From NCBI GenBank assembly GCA_947650285.1, contig CANTFL010000409.1, positions 62,001 through 126,000 on the forward strand: 64,000 nucleotides of DNA, given 5' to 3'. This document shows positions 12,149 through 24,746 of this stretch, piece after piece. Numbering within the stretch: the stretch's first letter is position 1; the number at the start of each line of letters is the position of its first letter. Made by a program: the position numbers and the translations under genes. The notes beneath the pieces are model-generated. The model made no database searches, was not told where the DNA came from, and saw only the letters and a list, made by a program, of their open reading frames with translations. Source of the stretch: Hyaloperonospora brassicae. Lineage: Eukaryota > Oomycota > Peronosporomycetes > Peronosporales > Peronosporaceae.

Positions 12149-12833
12149 TGTCTTTGACTGGTCGCTCCTTTGCGATTGTTCTTGGACGCCCAAAGACGAT
12201 GAACAGCGTTTTGAACACTGGCCGTCTAAGAGGCGTATAATATGTATTCGGCCACTTTATTGGATTGCACACAGAGATCAACTCGATACAGTAGGAAAGA
12301 CGAAACAGTCGAACTGTATCTACGCATCTCTCTGAGCTCCATTGCTATGCTGAAGTGAAATCTGCGCCGCCGAGACACGTTCACCTTCTTGGCAGTGTCT
12401 GTTTACGTGTTTGTGTGTTTCTTCTATTCTTTGTGGCAGCGTCTTGCATGATGTACAATCGACAGATGCTAGTTCTAGCTATAAGCGACCACATTCCATT
12501 GCGGCAACAACGATGGTCTCAGATCAGGTGAAAACGAAAGTCGTTCTCCTCCGATGGAAGGTCTATTCGATTCAGTATCGCAAGCGACGTTTCAAATGTA
12601 AACCTATCGATTGCTACCTCACAAACATGTCGAAATGATGAATTTTAGCTTGAGGTACGTGTTCAGCTGTCCTGACACGTGCTGCCTCGAAGGTTATCCC
12701 ACTTCCACTGAATACGTGTTGCAGGACAGCTGTAAATGTGCGGGTGTGGCCAGGAATGGTAGCAGTCAGTCGTTGGAGCTGGAAAGGATGCAGTTGCGGA
12801 TGTGAAGCGAGTGTCGAGCATGCAATGAGGAGC

Positions 12834-12905
12834 GTCCCCGTGGCCCAATGGATAAGGCATCCGCCTACGAAGCGGGAGATTGCGGGTTCGAGTCCCGTCG
12901 GAGAC
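12834..12905 (+). tRNA. tRNA-Arg(ACG), consensus copy
   Basis: Identical to the array consensus. Its unit shares the private variant GATACAGTGGGAAAG with the unit at 6018. Confidence 0.9.
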
Positions 12906-13590
12906 TGTCTTTGACTGGTCGCTCCTTTGCGATCGTTCTTGGACGCCCAAAGACGATGGAAAGCGTTTTGAACACTGGCCGTCCAAGAGGCGCATGGTGT
13001 ATCTTCGGCCACTTCATTGCATTGTACACAGAGATCAACTCGATACAGTGGGAAAGACGAAACAGTCGAACTGTATCTACGCATCTCTCTGAGCTCCATT
13101 GCTATGCTGAAGTGAAATCTGCGCCGCCGAGACACGTTCACCTTCTTGGCAGTGTCTGTTTACGTGTTTGTGTGTTTCTTCTATTCTTTGTGGCAGCGTC
13201 TTGCATGATGTACAATCGGCAGAAGCTAGTTCTAGCTGTAAGCGAGCACATTCCATTGCGGCAACAACGATGGTCTCAGATCTGGTGAAAACGAAAGTCG
13301 TTCTCCTCCGATGGAAGGTCTATTCGATTCAGTACCGCAAGCGACGTTTCGAATGTAAACCTATCGATTGCTACCTCACAAACATGTCGAAATGATGCAT
13401 TTGAGCTTGAGGTACGTGTTCAGCTGTCCTGACACGTGCTGCCTCGAAGGGTTTCCCACTTCCACTGAATACGTGTTGCAGGACAGCTGTAGATGTGTGG
13501 GTGTGGCCAGGAATGGTAGCAGTCAGTCGTTGGAGCTGGAAAGGATGCAGTTGCGGATCTGAAGCGAGTGTGAAGCATGCAATGAGGAGC

Positions 13591-13662
13591 GTCCCCGTGG
13601 CCCAATGGATAAGGCATCCGCCTACGAAGCGGGAGATTGCGGGTTCGAGTCCCGTCGGAGAC
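13591..13662 (+). tRNA. tRNA-Arg(ACG), consensus copy
   Basis: Identical to the array consensus. Confidence 0.9.
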
Positions 13663-14347
13663 TGTCTTTGACTGGTCGCTCCTTTGCGATTGTTCTTGGA
13701 CGCCCAAAGACGATGGAAAGCGTTTTGAACACTGGCCGTCCAAGAGGCGCATGGTGTATCTTCGGCCACTTCATTGGATTGCACACAGAGATCAACTCGA
13801 TACAGTAGGAAAGACGAAACAGTCGAACTGTATCTACGCATCTCTCTGAGCTCCATTGATATGCTGAAGTGAAATCTGTGCCGCCGAGACACGTTCACCT
13901 TCTTGGCAGTGTCTGTTTACGTGTTTGTGTGTTTCTTCTATTCTTTGTGGCAGCGTCTTGCATGATGTACAATCGGCAGAAGCTGGTTTTAGCTGTAAGC
14001 AAGCACATTCCATTGCGGCAACAACAATGAGCTCAGATGCGGCAAAAACGAAAGTCGTTCTCCTCCGATGGAAGGTCTATTCGATTCAGTATCGCAAGCG
14101 ACATTTCGAATGTAAACCTATCGATTGCTACCTCACAAACATGTCGAAATGATGCATTTTAGCTTGAGGTACGTGTTCAGCTGTCCTGACACGTGCTGCC
14201 TCGAAGGGTTTCCCACTTCCACTGAATACGTGTTGCAGGACAGCTGTAGATGTGTGGGTGTGGCCAGGAATGGTAGCAGTCAGTCGTTGAAGTTGGAAAG
14301 GATGCAGTTGCGGATGTGAAGCGAGTGTGAAGCATGCAATGAGGAGC

Positions 14348-14419
14348 GTCCCCGTGGCCCAATGGATAAGGCATCCGCCTACGAAGCGGGAGATTGCGGG
14401 TTCGAGTCCCGTCGGAGAC
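14348..14419 (+). tRNA. tRNA-Arg(ACG), consensus copy
   Basis: Identical to the array consensus. Confidence 0.9.
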
Positions 14420-15104
14420 TGTCTTTGACTGGTCGCTCCTTTGCGATCGTTCTTGGACGCCCAAAGACGATGGAAAGCGTTTTGAACACTGGCCGTCCAA
14501 GAGGCGCATGGTGTATCTTCGGCCACTTCATTGGATTGCACACAGAGATCAACTCGATACAGTAGGAAAGATGAAACAGTCGAACTGTATCTACGCATCT
14601 CGCTGAGCTCCATCGCTATGCTGAAGTGAAATCTGCGCCGCCGAGACACGTTAATCTTCTTGGCAGTGTCTGTTTACGTGTTTGTGTGTTTCTTCTATTC
14701 TTTGTGGCAGCGTCTTGCATGATGTACAATCGACAGATGCTAGTTCTAGCTATAAGCGATCACATTCCATTGCGGCAACAACGATGGTCTCAGATCAGGT
14801 GAAAACGAAAGTCTTTATCCTCCATTGGAAGGTCTATTCGATTCAGTACCGCAAGCGACCTTTCAAATGTGAAACTATCGATTGCTACCTCACAAACATG
14901 TCGAAATGATGAATTTTAGCTTGAGGTACGTGTTCAGCAGTCCTGACACGTGCTGCTTCGAAGGTTATCCCACTTTCACTAAATACGTGCTGCAGGACAG
15001 CTGTAAATGTGCGAGTGTGGCCAGGAATGGTAGCAGTCAGTCGTTGAAGCTGGAAAGGATGCAGTTGCGGATGTGAAGCGAGTGTGAAGCATGCAATGAG
15101 GAGC

Positions 15105-15176
15105 GTCCCCGTGGCCCAATGGATAAGGCATCCGCCTACGAAGCGGGAGATTGCGGGTTCGAGTCCCGTCGGAGAC
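15105..15176 (+). tRNA. tRNA-Arg(ACG), consensus copy
   Basis: Identical to the array consensus. Confidence 0.9.
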
Positions 15177-15864
15177 TATCTTTGACTGGTCGCTCCTTTG
15201 CGATCGTTCTTGGACGCCCAAAGACGATGGAAAGCGTTTTGAACACTGGCCGTCCAAGAGGCGTATAATATGTATTCGGCCACTTTATTGCATTGTACAC
15301 AAAGATCAACTCGATAAAGTAGGAAAGACGAAACAGTCGAACTGTATCTACGCATCTCGCTGAGCTCCATTGCTATGCTGAAGTGAAATCTGCGCCGCCG
15401 AGACACGTTCACCTTCTTGGCAGTGTCTGTTTACGTGTTTGTGTGTTTCTTCTATTCTTTGTGGCAGCGTCTTGCATGATGTACAATCGACAGAACATGG
15501 TTCTAGCTGTAAGCGAGCACACTCCATTGCGACAACAACAACGATGGTCTCAGATCAGGCGAAAACGAAAGTCGTTCTTCTCCAATGGAAGATCTATTCG
15601 ATTCAGTATCGCAAGCGACGTTTCGAATGTAAACCTATTGATTGATAACGAACAAACATGTCGAAATAATGCATTTGAGCTTGAGGTACGTGTTCAGCTG
15701 TCCTGACACGTGCTGCTTCGAAGGTTATCCCACTTTCACTAAATACGTGCTGCAGGACAGCTGTAAATGTGCGGGTGTGGCCAGGAATGGTAGCAGTCAG
15801 TCGTTGAAGCTAGAAAGGATGCAGTTGCGGATGTGAAGCGAGTGTGAAGCATGCAATGAGGAGC

Positions 15865-15936
15865 GTCCCCGTGGCCCAATGGATAAGGCATCCGCCTACG
15901 AAGCGGGAGATTGCGGGTTCGAGTCCCGTCGGAGAC
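15865..15936 (+). tRNA. tRNA-Arg(ACG), consensus copy
   Basis: Identical to the array consensus. This unit and its neighbours are the longest in the array (760-761 bp). Confidence 0.9.
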
Positions 15937-16624
15937 TATCTTTGACTGGTCGCTCCTTTGCGATCGTTCTTGGACGCCCAAAGACGATGGAAAGCGTTTT
16001 GAACACTGGCCGTCCAAGAGGCGTATAATATGTATTCGGCCACTTTATTGCATTGTACACAAAGATCAACTCGATAAAGTAGGAAAGACGAAACAGTCGA
16101 ACTGTATCTACGCATCTCGCTGAGCTCCATCGCTATGCTGAAGTGAAATCTGCGCCGCCGAGACACGTTCACCTTCTTGGCAGTGTCTGTTTACGTGTTT
16201 GTGTGTTTCTTCTATTCTTTGTGGCAGCGTCTTGCATGATGTACAATCGACAGATGTTAGTTCTAGCTGTAAGCGAGCACATTCCATTGCGACAACAACA
16301 ACGATGGTCTCAGATCAGGCGAAAACGAAAGTCGTTCTTCTCCAATGGAAGATCTATTCGATTCAGTATCGCAAGCGACGTTTCGAATGTAAACCTATTG
16401 ATTGATAACGAACAAACATGTCGAAATAATGCATTTGAGCTTGAGGTACGTGTTCAGCTGTCCTGGCACGTGCTGCTTAGAAGGTTATCCCACTTTCACT
16501 GAATACGTGCCGCAGGACAGCTGTAGATGTGCGGGTGTGGCCAGGAATGGTAGCAGTCAGTCGTTGAAGCTGGAAAGGATGCAGTTGCGGATGTGAAGCG
16601 AGTGTGGAGCATGCAATGAGGAGC

Positions 16625-16696
16625 GTCCCCGTGGCCCAATGGATAAGGCATCCGCCTACGAAGCGGGAGATTGCGGGTTCGAGTCCCGTCGGAGAC
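16625..16696 (+). tRNA. tRNA-Arg(ACG), consensus copy
   Basis: Identical to the array consensus. Confidence 0.9.
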
Positions 16697-17385
16697 TGTC
16701 TTTGACTGGTCGCTCCTTTGCGATCGTTCTTGGACGCCCAAAGACGATGGAACAGCGTTTTGAACACTGGCCGTCCAAGAGGCGTATAGTGTGTCTTCGG
16801 CCACTTTATTGCATTGTACACAAAGATCAACTCGATACAGTAGGAAAGACGAAACAGTCGAACTGTATCTACGCATCTCGCTGAGCTCCATTGCTATGCT
16901 GAAGTGAAATCTGCGCCGCCGAGACACGTTCACCTTCTTGGCAGTGTCTGTTTACGTGTTTGTGTGTTTCTTCTATTCTTTGTGGCAGCGTCTTGCATGA
17001 TGTACAATCGACAGATGTTAGTTCTAGCTGTAAGCGAGCACATTCCATTGTGACAACAACAACGATGGTCTCAGATCAGGCGAAAACGAAAGTCGTTCTT
17101 CTCCAATGGAAGATCTATTCGATTCAGTATCGCAAGCGACGTTTCGAATGTAAACCTATTGATTGATAACGAACAAACATGTCGAAATAATGCATTTGAG
17201 CTTGAGGTACGTGTTCAGCTGTCCTGGCACGTGCTGCTTAGAAGGTTATCCCACTTTCACTGAATACGTGTCGCAGGACAGCTGTAGATGTGCGGGTGTG
17301 GCCAGGAATGGTAGCAGTCAGTCGTTGAAGCTGGAAAGGATGCCGTTGCGGATGTGAAGCGAGTGTGGAGCATGCAATGAGGAGC

Positions 17386-17457
17386 GTCCCCGTGGCCCAA
17401 TGGATAAGGCATCCGCCTACGAAGCGGGAGATTGCGGGTTCGAGTCCCGTCGGAGAC
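17386..17457 (+). tRNA. tRNA-Arg(ACG), consensus copy
   Basis: Identical to the array consensus. Confidence 0.9.
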
Positions 17458-18143
17458 TGTCTTTGACTGGTCGCTCCTTTGCGATCGTTCTTGGACGCCC
17501 AAAGACGATGGAACAGCGTTTTGAACACTGGCCGTCTAAGAGGCGCATGGTGTGTCTTCGGCCACTTCATTGGATTGCACACAGAGATCAACTCGATACA
17601 GTAGGAAAGATGAAACAGTCGAACTGTATCTACGCATCTCTCTGAGCTCCATTGCTATGCTGAAGTGAAATCTGCGCCGCCGAGACACGTTAATCTTCTT
17701 GGCAGTGTCTGTTTACGTGTTTGTGTGTTTCTTCTATTCTTTGTGGCAGCGTCTTGCATGATGTACAATCGACAGATGTTAGTTCTAGCTGTAAGCGAGC
17801 ACATTCCATTGCGACAACAACAACGAGCTCAGATCAGGCGAAAACGAAAGTCGTTCTTCTCCAATGGAAGATCTATTCGATTCAGTATCGCAAGCGACGT
17901 TTCGAATGTAAACCTATTGATTGATAACGAACAAACATGTCGAAATAATGCATTTGAGCTTGAGGTACGTGTTCAGCTGTCCTGGCACGTGCTGCCTCGA
18001 AGGTTATCCCACTTCCACTGAATACGTGTCGCAGGACAGCTGTAGATGTGCGGGTGTGGCCAGGAATGGTAGCAGTCAGTCGTTGGAGCTGGAAAGGATG
18101 CAGTTGCGGATGTGAAGCGAGTGTCGAGCATGCCATGAGGAGC

Positions 18144-18215
18144 GTCCCTGTTGTCCAATGGATAAGGCATCCACCTACGAAGCGGGAGATTGCGGGTTCG
18201 AGTCCCGTCGGAGAC
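18144..18215 (+). tRNA. tRNA-Arg(ACG), degenerate (C6T, G9T, C11T, G30A)
   Basis: Four changes: the A box becomes TTGTCCAATGG (G9T is outside the usual consensus), C6T and C11T leave G-T pairs, and G30A gives an A30-C40 mismatch. The copy at 21171 carries the same set. Anticodon and B box are intact. Reduced transcription or function is likely. Confidence 0.6.
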
Positions 18216-18899
18216 TGTCTTTGACTGGTCGCTCCTTTGCGATCGTTCTTGGACGTCCAAAGACGATGGAAAGCGTTTTGAACACTGGCCGTCCAAGAGG
18301 CGCATGGTGCATCTTCGGCCACTTTATTGCATTGTACACAGAGATCAACTCGATACAGTAGGAAAGATGAAACAGTCGAACTGTATCTACGCATCTCTCT
18401 GAGCTCCATTGCTATGCTGAAGTGAAATCTGCGCCGCCGAGACACGTCCACCTTCTTGGCAGCGTCTGTTTACGTGTTTGTGTGTTTCTTCTATTCTTTG
18501 TGGCAGCGTCTTGCATGATGTACAATCGACAGATGTTAGTTCTAGCTGTAAGCGAGCACATTCCATTGCGACAACAACAACGAGCTCAGATGCGGCGAAA
18601 ACGAAAGTCGATCTTCTCCGATGGAAGGTCTATTCGATTCAGTATCGCAAGCGACGTTTCGAATGTAAACCTATCGATTGATAAAGAACAAACATGTCGA
18701 AATGATGCATTTTAGCTTGAGGTACGTGTTCAGCAGTCCTGGCACGTGCTGCTTCGAAGGTAATCCCACTTTACTGAATACGTGTCGCAGGACAGCTGTA
18801 AATGTGCGAGTGTGGCCAGGAATGGTAGCAGTCAGTCGTTGAAGTTGGAAAAGATGCAGTTGCGGATGTGAAGCGAGTGTGGAGCATGCAATGAGGAGC

Positions 18900-18971
18900 G
18901 TCCCCGTGGCCCAATGGATAAGGCATCCGCCTACGAAGCGGGAGATTGCGGGTTCGAGTCCCGTCGGAGAC
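18900..18971 (+). tRNA. tRNA-Arg(ACG), consensus copy
   Basis: Identical to the array consensus. Confidence 0.9.
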
Positions 18972-19656
18972 TGTCTTTGACTGGTCGCTCCTTTGCGATC
19001 GTTCTTGGACGCCCAAAGACGATGGAAAGCGTTTTGAACACTGGCCGTCCAAGAGGCGCATGGTGTATCTTCGGCCACTTCATTGGATTGTACACAGAGA
19101 TCAACTCGATACAGTAGGAAAGACGAAACAGTCGAACTGTATCTACGCATCTCTCTGAGCTCCATTGCTATGCTGAAGTGAAATCTGCGCCGCCGAGACA
19201 CGTTAATCTTCTTGGCAGTGTCTGTTTACGTGCTTGTGTGTTTCTTCTATTCTTTGTGGCAGCGTCTTGCATGATGTACAATCGACAGAAGCTTGTTTTA
19301 GCTGTAAGCAAGCACATTCCATTGCGACAACAACAATGAGCTCAGATGCGTCAAAAATGAAAGTCGTTCTTCTCCGATGGAAGGTCTATTCGATTCAGTA
19401 TCGCAAGCGACGTCTCAAATGTGAAACTATCGATTGATAAAGAACAAACATGTCGAAATGATGCATTTTAGCTTAGAGTACGTGTTCAGCTGTCCTGACA
19501 CGTGCTGCTTCGAAGGTTATCCCACTTTCACTGAATACGTGTTGTAGGACAGCTGTAAATGTGCGGGTGTGGCCAGGAATGGTAGCAGTCAGTCGTTGAA
19601 GCTGGAAAGGATGCAGTTGCGGATGTGAAGCGAGTGTGGAGCATGCAATGAGGAGC

Positions 19657-19728
19657 GTCCCCGTGGCCCAATGGATAAGGCATCCGCCTACGAAGCGGGA
19701 GATTGCGGGTTCGAGTCCCGTCGGAGAC
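19657..19728 (+). tRNA. tRNA-Arg(ACG), consensus copy
   Basis: Identical to the array consensus. Confidence 0.9.
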
Positions 19729-20413
19729 TGTCTTTGACTGGTCGCTCCTTTGCGATCGTTCTTGGACGCCCAAAGACGATGGAAAGCGTTTTGAACACTG
19801 GCCGTCCAAGAGGCGCATGGTGTATCTTCGGCCACTTCATTGGATTGTACACAGAGATCAACTCGATACAGTAGGAAAGACGAAACAGTCGAACTGTATC
19901 TACGCATCTCTCTGAGCTCCATTGCTATGCTGAAGTGAAATCTGCGCCGCCGAGACACGTTAATCTTCTTGGCAGTGTCTGTTTACGTGTTTGTGTGTTT
20001 CTTCTATTCTTTGTGGCAGCGTCTTGCATGATGTACAATCGACAGAAGCTGGTTCTAGCTGTAAGCGAGCACATTCCATTGCGACAACAACAACGAGCTC
20101 AGACCAGGCGAAAACGAAAGTCGTTCTTCTCCGATGGAAGGTCTATTCGATTCAGTATCGCAAGCGACGTCTCAAATGTGAAACTATCGATTGATAGCGA
20201 ACAAATATGTCGAAATAATGCATTTGAGCTTGAGGTACGTGTTCAGCTGTCCTGACAAGTGCTGCTTAGAAGGTTATCCCACTTCCACTGAATACGTGTT
20301 GCAGGACAGCTGTAAATGTGCGGGTGTGGCCAGGAATGGTAGCAGTCAGTCGTTGAAGCTGGAAAGGATGCCGTTGCGGATGTGAAGCGAGTGTGGAGCA
20401 TGCAATGAGGAGC

Positions 20414-20485
20414 GTCCCCGTGGCCCAATGGATAAGGCATCCGCCTACGAAGCGGGAGATTGCGGGTTCGAGTCCCGTCGGAGAC
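20414..20485 (+). tRNA. tRNA-Arg(ACG), consensus copy
   Basis: Identical to the array consensus. Confidence 0.9.
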
Positions 20486-21170
20486 TGTCTTTGACTGGTC
20501 GCTCCTTTGCGATCGTTCTTGGACGCCCAAAGACGATGGAAAGCGTTTTGAACACTGGCCGTCCAAGAGGCGCATGGTGTATCTTCGGCCACTTCATTGC
20601 ATTGTACACAGAGATCAACTCGATACAGTAGGAAAGATGAAACAGTCGAACTGTATCTACGCATCTCTCTGAGCTCCATTGCTATGCTGAAGTGAAATCT
20701 GCGCCGCCGAGACACGTTCACCTTCTTGGCAGTGTCTGTTTACGTGTTTGTGTGTTTCTTCTATTCTTTGTGGCAGCGTCTTGCATGATGTACAATCGAC
20801 AGATGCTAGTTCTAGCTGTAAGCGAGCACATTCCATTGCGACAACAACAACGAGCTCAGATCAGGCGAAAACGAAAGTCGTTCTTCTCCAATGGAAGATC
20901 TATTCGATTCAGTATCGCAAGCGACGTTTCGAATGTAAACCTATTGATTGATAACGAACAAACATGTCGAAATAATGCATTTGAGCTTGAGGTACGTGTT
21001 CAGCTGTCCTGGCACGTGCTGCCTCGAAGGTTATCCCACTTCCACTGAATACGTGTCGCAGGACAGCTGTAGATGTGCGGGTGTGGCCAGGAATGGTAGC
21101 AGTCAGTCGTTGGAGCTGGAAAGGATGCAGTTGCGGATGTGAAGCGAGTGTCGAGCATGCCATGAGGAGC

Positions 21171-21242
21171 GTCCCTGTTGTCCAATGGATAAGGCATCCA
21201 CCTACGAAGCGGGAGATTGCGGGTTCGAGTCCCGTCGGAGAC
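21171..21242 (+). tRNA. tRNA-Arg(ACG), degenerate (C6T, G9T, C11T, G30A)
   Basis: Same four changes as the copy at 18144, exactly 3027 bp (four units) away, so it arose by duplication of that variant. Confidence 0.6.
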
Positions 21243-21926
21243 TGTCTTTGACTGGTCGCTCCTTTGCGATCGTTCTTGGACGTCCAAAGACGATGGAAAG
21301 CGTTTTGAACACTGGCCGTCCAAGAGGCGCATGGTGCATCTTCGGCCACTTTATTGCATTGTACACAAAGATCAACTCGATACAGTAGGAAAGATGAAAC
21401 AGTCGAACTGTATCTACGCATCTCTCTGAGCTCCATTGCTATGCTGAAGTGAAATCTGCGCCGCCGAGACACGTTCACCTTCTTGGCAGCGTCTGTTTAC
21501 GTGTTTGTGTGTTTCTTCTATTCTTTGTGGCAGCGTCTTGCATGATGTACAATCGACAGATGCTAGTTCTAGCTATAAGCGATCACATTCCATTGCGACA
21601 ACAACAACGAGCTCAGATGCGGCGAAAACGAAAGTCGTTCTTCTCCGATGGAAGGTCTATTCGATTCAGTATCGCAAGCGACGTTTCGAATGTAAACCTA
21701 TCGATTGATAAAGAACAAACATGTCGAAATGATGCATTTTAGCTTGAGGTACGTGTTCAGCAGTCCTGGCACGTGCTGCTTCGAAGGTAATCCCACTTTA
21801 CTGAATACGTGTCGCAGGACAGCTGTAAATGTGCGAGTGTGGCCAGGAATGGTAGCAGTCAGTCGTTGAAGTTGGAAAAGATGCAGTTGCGGATGTGAAG
21901 CGAGTGTCGAGCATGCAATGAGGAGC

Positions 21927-21998
21927 GTCCCCGTGGCCCAATGGATAAGGCATCCGCCTACGAAGCGGGAGATTGCGGGTTCGAGTCCCGTCGGAGAC
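21927..21998 (+). tRNA. tRNA-Arg(ACG), consensus copy
   Basis: Identical to the array consensus. Confidence 0.9.
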
Positions 21999-22682
21999 TG
22001 TCTTTGACTGGTCGCTCCTTTGCGATCGTTCTTGGACGCCCAAAGACGATGGAAAGCGTTTTGAACACTGGCCGTCCAAGAGGCGCATGGTGTATCTTCG
22101 GCCACTTCATTGCATTGTACACAGAGATCAACTCGATACAGTAGGAAAGACGAAACAGTCGAACTGTATCTACGCATCTCTCTGAGCTCCATTGCTATGC
22201 TGAAGTGAAATCTGCGCCGCCGAGACACGTTAATCTTCTTGGCAGCGTCTGTTTACGTGTTTGTGTGTTTCTTCTATTCTTTGTGGCAGCGTCTTGCATG
22301 ATGTACAATCGACAGATGTTAGTTCTAGCTGTAAGCGAGCACATTCCATTGCGACAACAACAACGAGCTCAGATGCGGCGAAAACGAAAGTCGTTCTTCT
22401 CCGATGGAAGGTCTATTCGATTCAGTATCGCAAGCGACGTTTCGAATGTAAACCTATCGATTGATAAAGAACAAACATGTCGAAATGATGCATTTTAGCT
22501 TGAGGTACGTGTTCAGCAGTCCTGGCACGTGCTGCTTCGAAGGTAATCCCACTTTACTGAATACGTGTCGCAGGACAGCTGTAAATGTGCGAGTGTGGCC
22601 AGGAATGGTAGCAGTCAGTCGTTGAAGTTGGAAAAGATGCAGTTGCGGATGTGAAGCGAGTGTCGAGCATGCAATGAGGAGC

Positions 22683-22754
22683 GTCCCCGTGGCCCAATGG
22701 ATAAGGCATCCGCCTACGAAGCGGGAGATTGCGGGTTCGAGTCCCGTCGGAGAC
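22683..22754 (+). tRNA. tRNA-Arg(ACG), consensus copy
   Basis: Identical to the array consensus. Its unit is nearly the same as its left neighbour in the first half and as the unit at 18900 in the second half. Confidence 0.9.
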
Positions 22755-23439
22755 TGTCTTTGACTGGTCGCTCCTTTGCGATCGTTCTTGGACGCCCAAA
22801 GACGATGGAAAGCGTTTTGAACACTGGCCGTCCAAGAGGCGCATGGTGTATCTTCGGCCACTTCATTGCATTGTACACAGAGATCAACTCGATACAGTAG
22901 GAAAGACGAAACAGTCGAACTGTATCTACGCATCTCTCTGAGCTCCATTGCTATGCTGAAGTGAAATCTGCGCCGCCGAGACACGTTAATCTTCTTGGCA
23001 GTGTCTGTTTACGTGCTTGTGTGTTTCTTCTATTCTTTGTGGCAGCGTCTTGCATGATGTACAATCGACAGAAGCTTGTTTTAGCTGTAAGCAAGCACAT
23101 TCCATTGCGACAACAACAATGAGCTCAGATGCGTCAAAAATGAAAGTCGTTCTTCTCCGATGGAAGGTCTATTCGATTCAGTATCGCAAGCGACGTCTCA
23201 AATGTGAAACTATCGATTGATAAAGAACAAACATGTCGAAATGATGCATTTTAGCTTAGGGTACGTGTTTAGCTGTCCTGACACGTGCTGCTTCGAAGGT
23301 TATCCCACTTTCACTGAATTCGTGTTGTAGGACAGCTGTAAATGTGCGGGTGTGGACAGGAATGGTAGCAGTCAGTCGTTGAAGCTGGAAAGGATGCAGT
23401 TGCGGATGTGAAGCGAGTGTGGAGCATGCAATGAGGAGC

Positions 23440-23511
23440 GTCCCCGTGGCCCAATGGATAAGGCATCCGCCTACGAAGCGAGAGATTGCGGGTTCGAGTC
23501 CCGTCGGAGAC
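23440..23511 (+). tRNA. tRNA-Arg(ACG), variant G42A
   Basis: C28-A42 mismatch in the anticodon stem. Otherwise consensus. Confidence 0.75.
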
Positions 23512-24195
23512 TGTCTTTGACTGGTCGCTCCTTTGCGATCGTTCTTGGACGCCCAAAGACGATGGAAAGCGTTTTGAACACTGGCCGTCCAAGAGGCGCA
23601 TGGTGTATCTTCGGCCACTTCATTGGATTGTACACAGAGATCAACTCGATACAGTAGGAAAGACGAAACAGTCGAACTGTATCTACGCATCTCTCTGAGC
23701 TCCATTGCTATGCTGAAGTGAAATCTGCGCCGCCGAGACACGTTAATCTTCGTGGCAGTGTCTGTTTACGTGTTTGTGTGTTTCTTCTATTCTTTGTGGC
23801 AGCGTCTTGCATGATGTACAATCGACAGAAGCTGGTTTTAGCTGTAAGCAAGCACATTCCATTGCGACAACAACAATGAGCTCAGATCAGGCGAAAACGA
23901 AAGTCGTTCTTCTCCAATGGAAGATCTATTCGATTCAGTATCGCAAGCGACGTTTCGAATGTAAACCTATCGATTGATAACGAACAAACATATCGAAATA
24001 ATGCATTTGAGCTTGAGGTACGTGTTCAGCTGTCCTGGCACGTGCTGCTTAGAAGGTAATCCCACTTTACTGAATACGTGTCGCAGGACAGCTGTAGATG
24101 TGTGGGTGTGGCCAGGAATGGTAGCAGTCAGTCGTTGGAGCTGGAAAGGATGCAGTTGCGGATGTGAAGCGAGTGTGGAGCATGCAATGAGAAGC

Positions 24196-24267
24196 GTCCC
24201 CGTGGCCCAATGGATAAGGCATCCGCCTACGAAGCGGGAGATTGCGGGTTCGAGTCCCGTCGGAGAC
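24196..24267 (+). tRNA. tRNA-Arg(ACG), last copy of the array
   Basis: The tRNA itself is consensus. Its flanks differ: upstream reads GAGAAGC instead of GAGGAGC, and the downstream TTTT run present in other units is TTTA here (AGCGTTTAGAAC). The usual terminator candidate is therefore lost. The unit is interrupted 90 bp further on. Confidence 0.85.
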
Positions 24268-24357
24268 TGTCTTTGACTGGTCGCTCCTTCGCGATCGTTC
24301 TTGGACGCCCAAAGACGATGGACAGCGTTTAGAACACTGGCCGTCCAAGAGGCGCAT

Positions 24358-24746
24358 TGTAACGGGGCACTTTTGACTACGTAATGGTTGACCAGTACGG
24401 AGTATACTTTCACCGACAACAATGGTCGACACTGCCCTGCTAGGTGCTGAAGGATCGCATAGGAAGGAAAGGAGACCAAGTAGTCAAACCTAGTCTCTGG
24501 TAAAAGTATAACTGTACTAATATAATTAAGTCCTATAACTTCTTGAATCTCTGTTGTCCTGACTTAATTATACTAATGGAACTAAATGTATGATGACGTC
24601 TACTCACCACCCATTGCGCGCGTCTAGCAGAGATTGGTGGGTTGATATCATCACAATGTCAACCAATGAGTAGACCCTTCGGTCATCTCAACAATATCAC
24701 CATGTCTGCGATATTGTTGAAAGAATATTAGACGTAATATCGACGA
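24358..24746. mobile_element. 389-bp insertion-like segment at the array end
   Basis: The last unit is broken between AGAGGCGCAT and CGCATCTCTCTGAG. In intact units these two CGCAT sites are about 100 bp apart. The foreign segment starts TGTAACGGGG and is flanked by CGCAT on both sides. It contains a perfect 12-bp inverted repeat (TATAATTAAGTC at 24521-24532, complement at 24561-24572), a 10-bp one (CAACAATATC at 24689-24698, complement at 24710-24719) and a 9-bp one (GTCTACTCA at 24598-24606, complement at 24667-24675). The TG start and the size suggest a solo LTR or a non-autonomous element, but no CA end or terminal inverted repeats are seen. It encodes no protein. Confidence 0.45.

Larger units (their letters stand above)
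1..24357 (+). repeat. Tandem array of ~757-bp units, each with a tRNA-Arg(ACG) gene
   Basis: Successive tRNA starts lie 756-761 bp apart, and the whole unit, not just the tRNA, is repeated head to tail. Units differ by scattered substitutions and small indels. Landmarks in each unit, in order: the tRNA, a TTTT run about 60 bp after it, a segment with ATCAACTCGATACAGTAGG, a T-rich stretch with TTTCTTCTATTCTTTGTGG, and a GCATGCAATGAGGAGC box ending right at the tRNA 5' end. The left edge cuts the first tRNA, so the array extends upstream. It stops at 24357 inside the unit whose tRNA is at 24196. The open frames seen in every unit are by-products of the repetition and are not called as genes. 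An assembly collapse or expansion cannot be excluded. Confidence 0.97.

Noticed and set aside
1..24357. Repeated open frames of 64-205 codons in every unit, on both strands
   Set aside because: They recur because the DNA recurs. Many begin inside the tRNA, use non-ATG starts, overlap on opposite strands and change length between units through indels and stops.
1..24357. CRISPR array or SINE cluster
   Set aside because: Units are 757 bp with no spacer-repeat pattern. The tRNA is intact and units are strictly head to tail, so neither fits.
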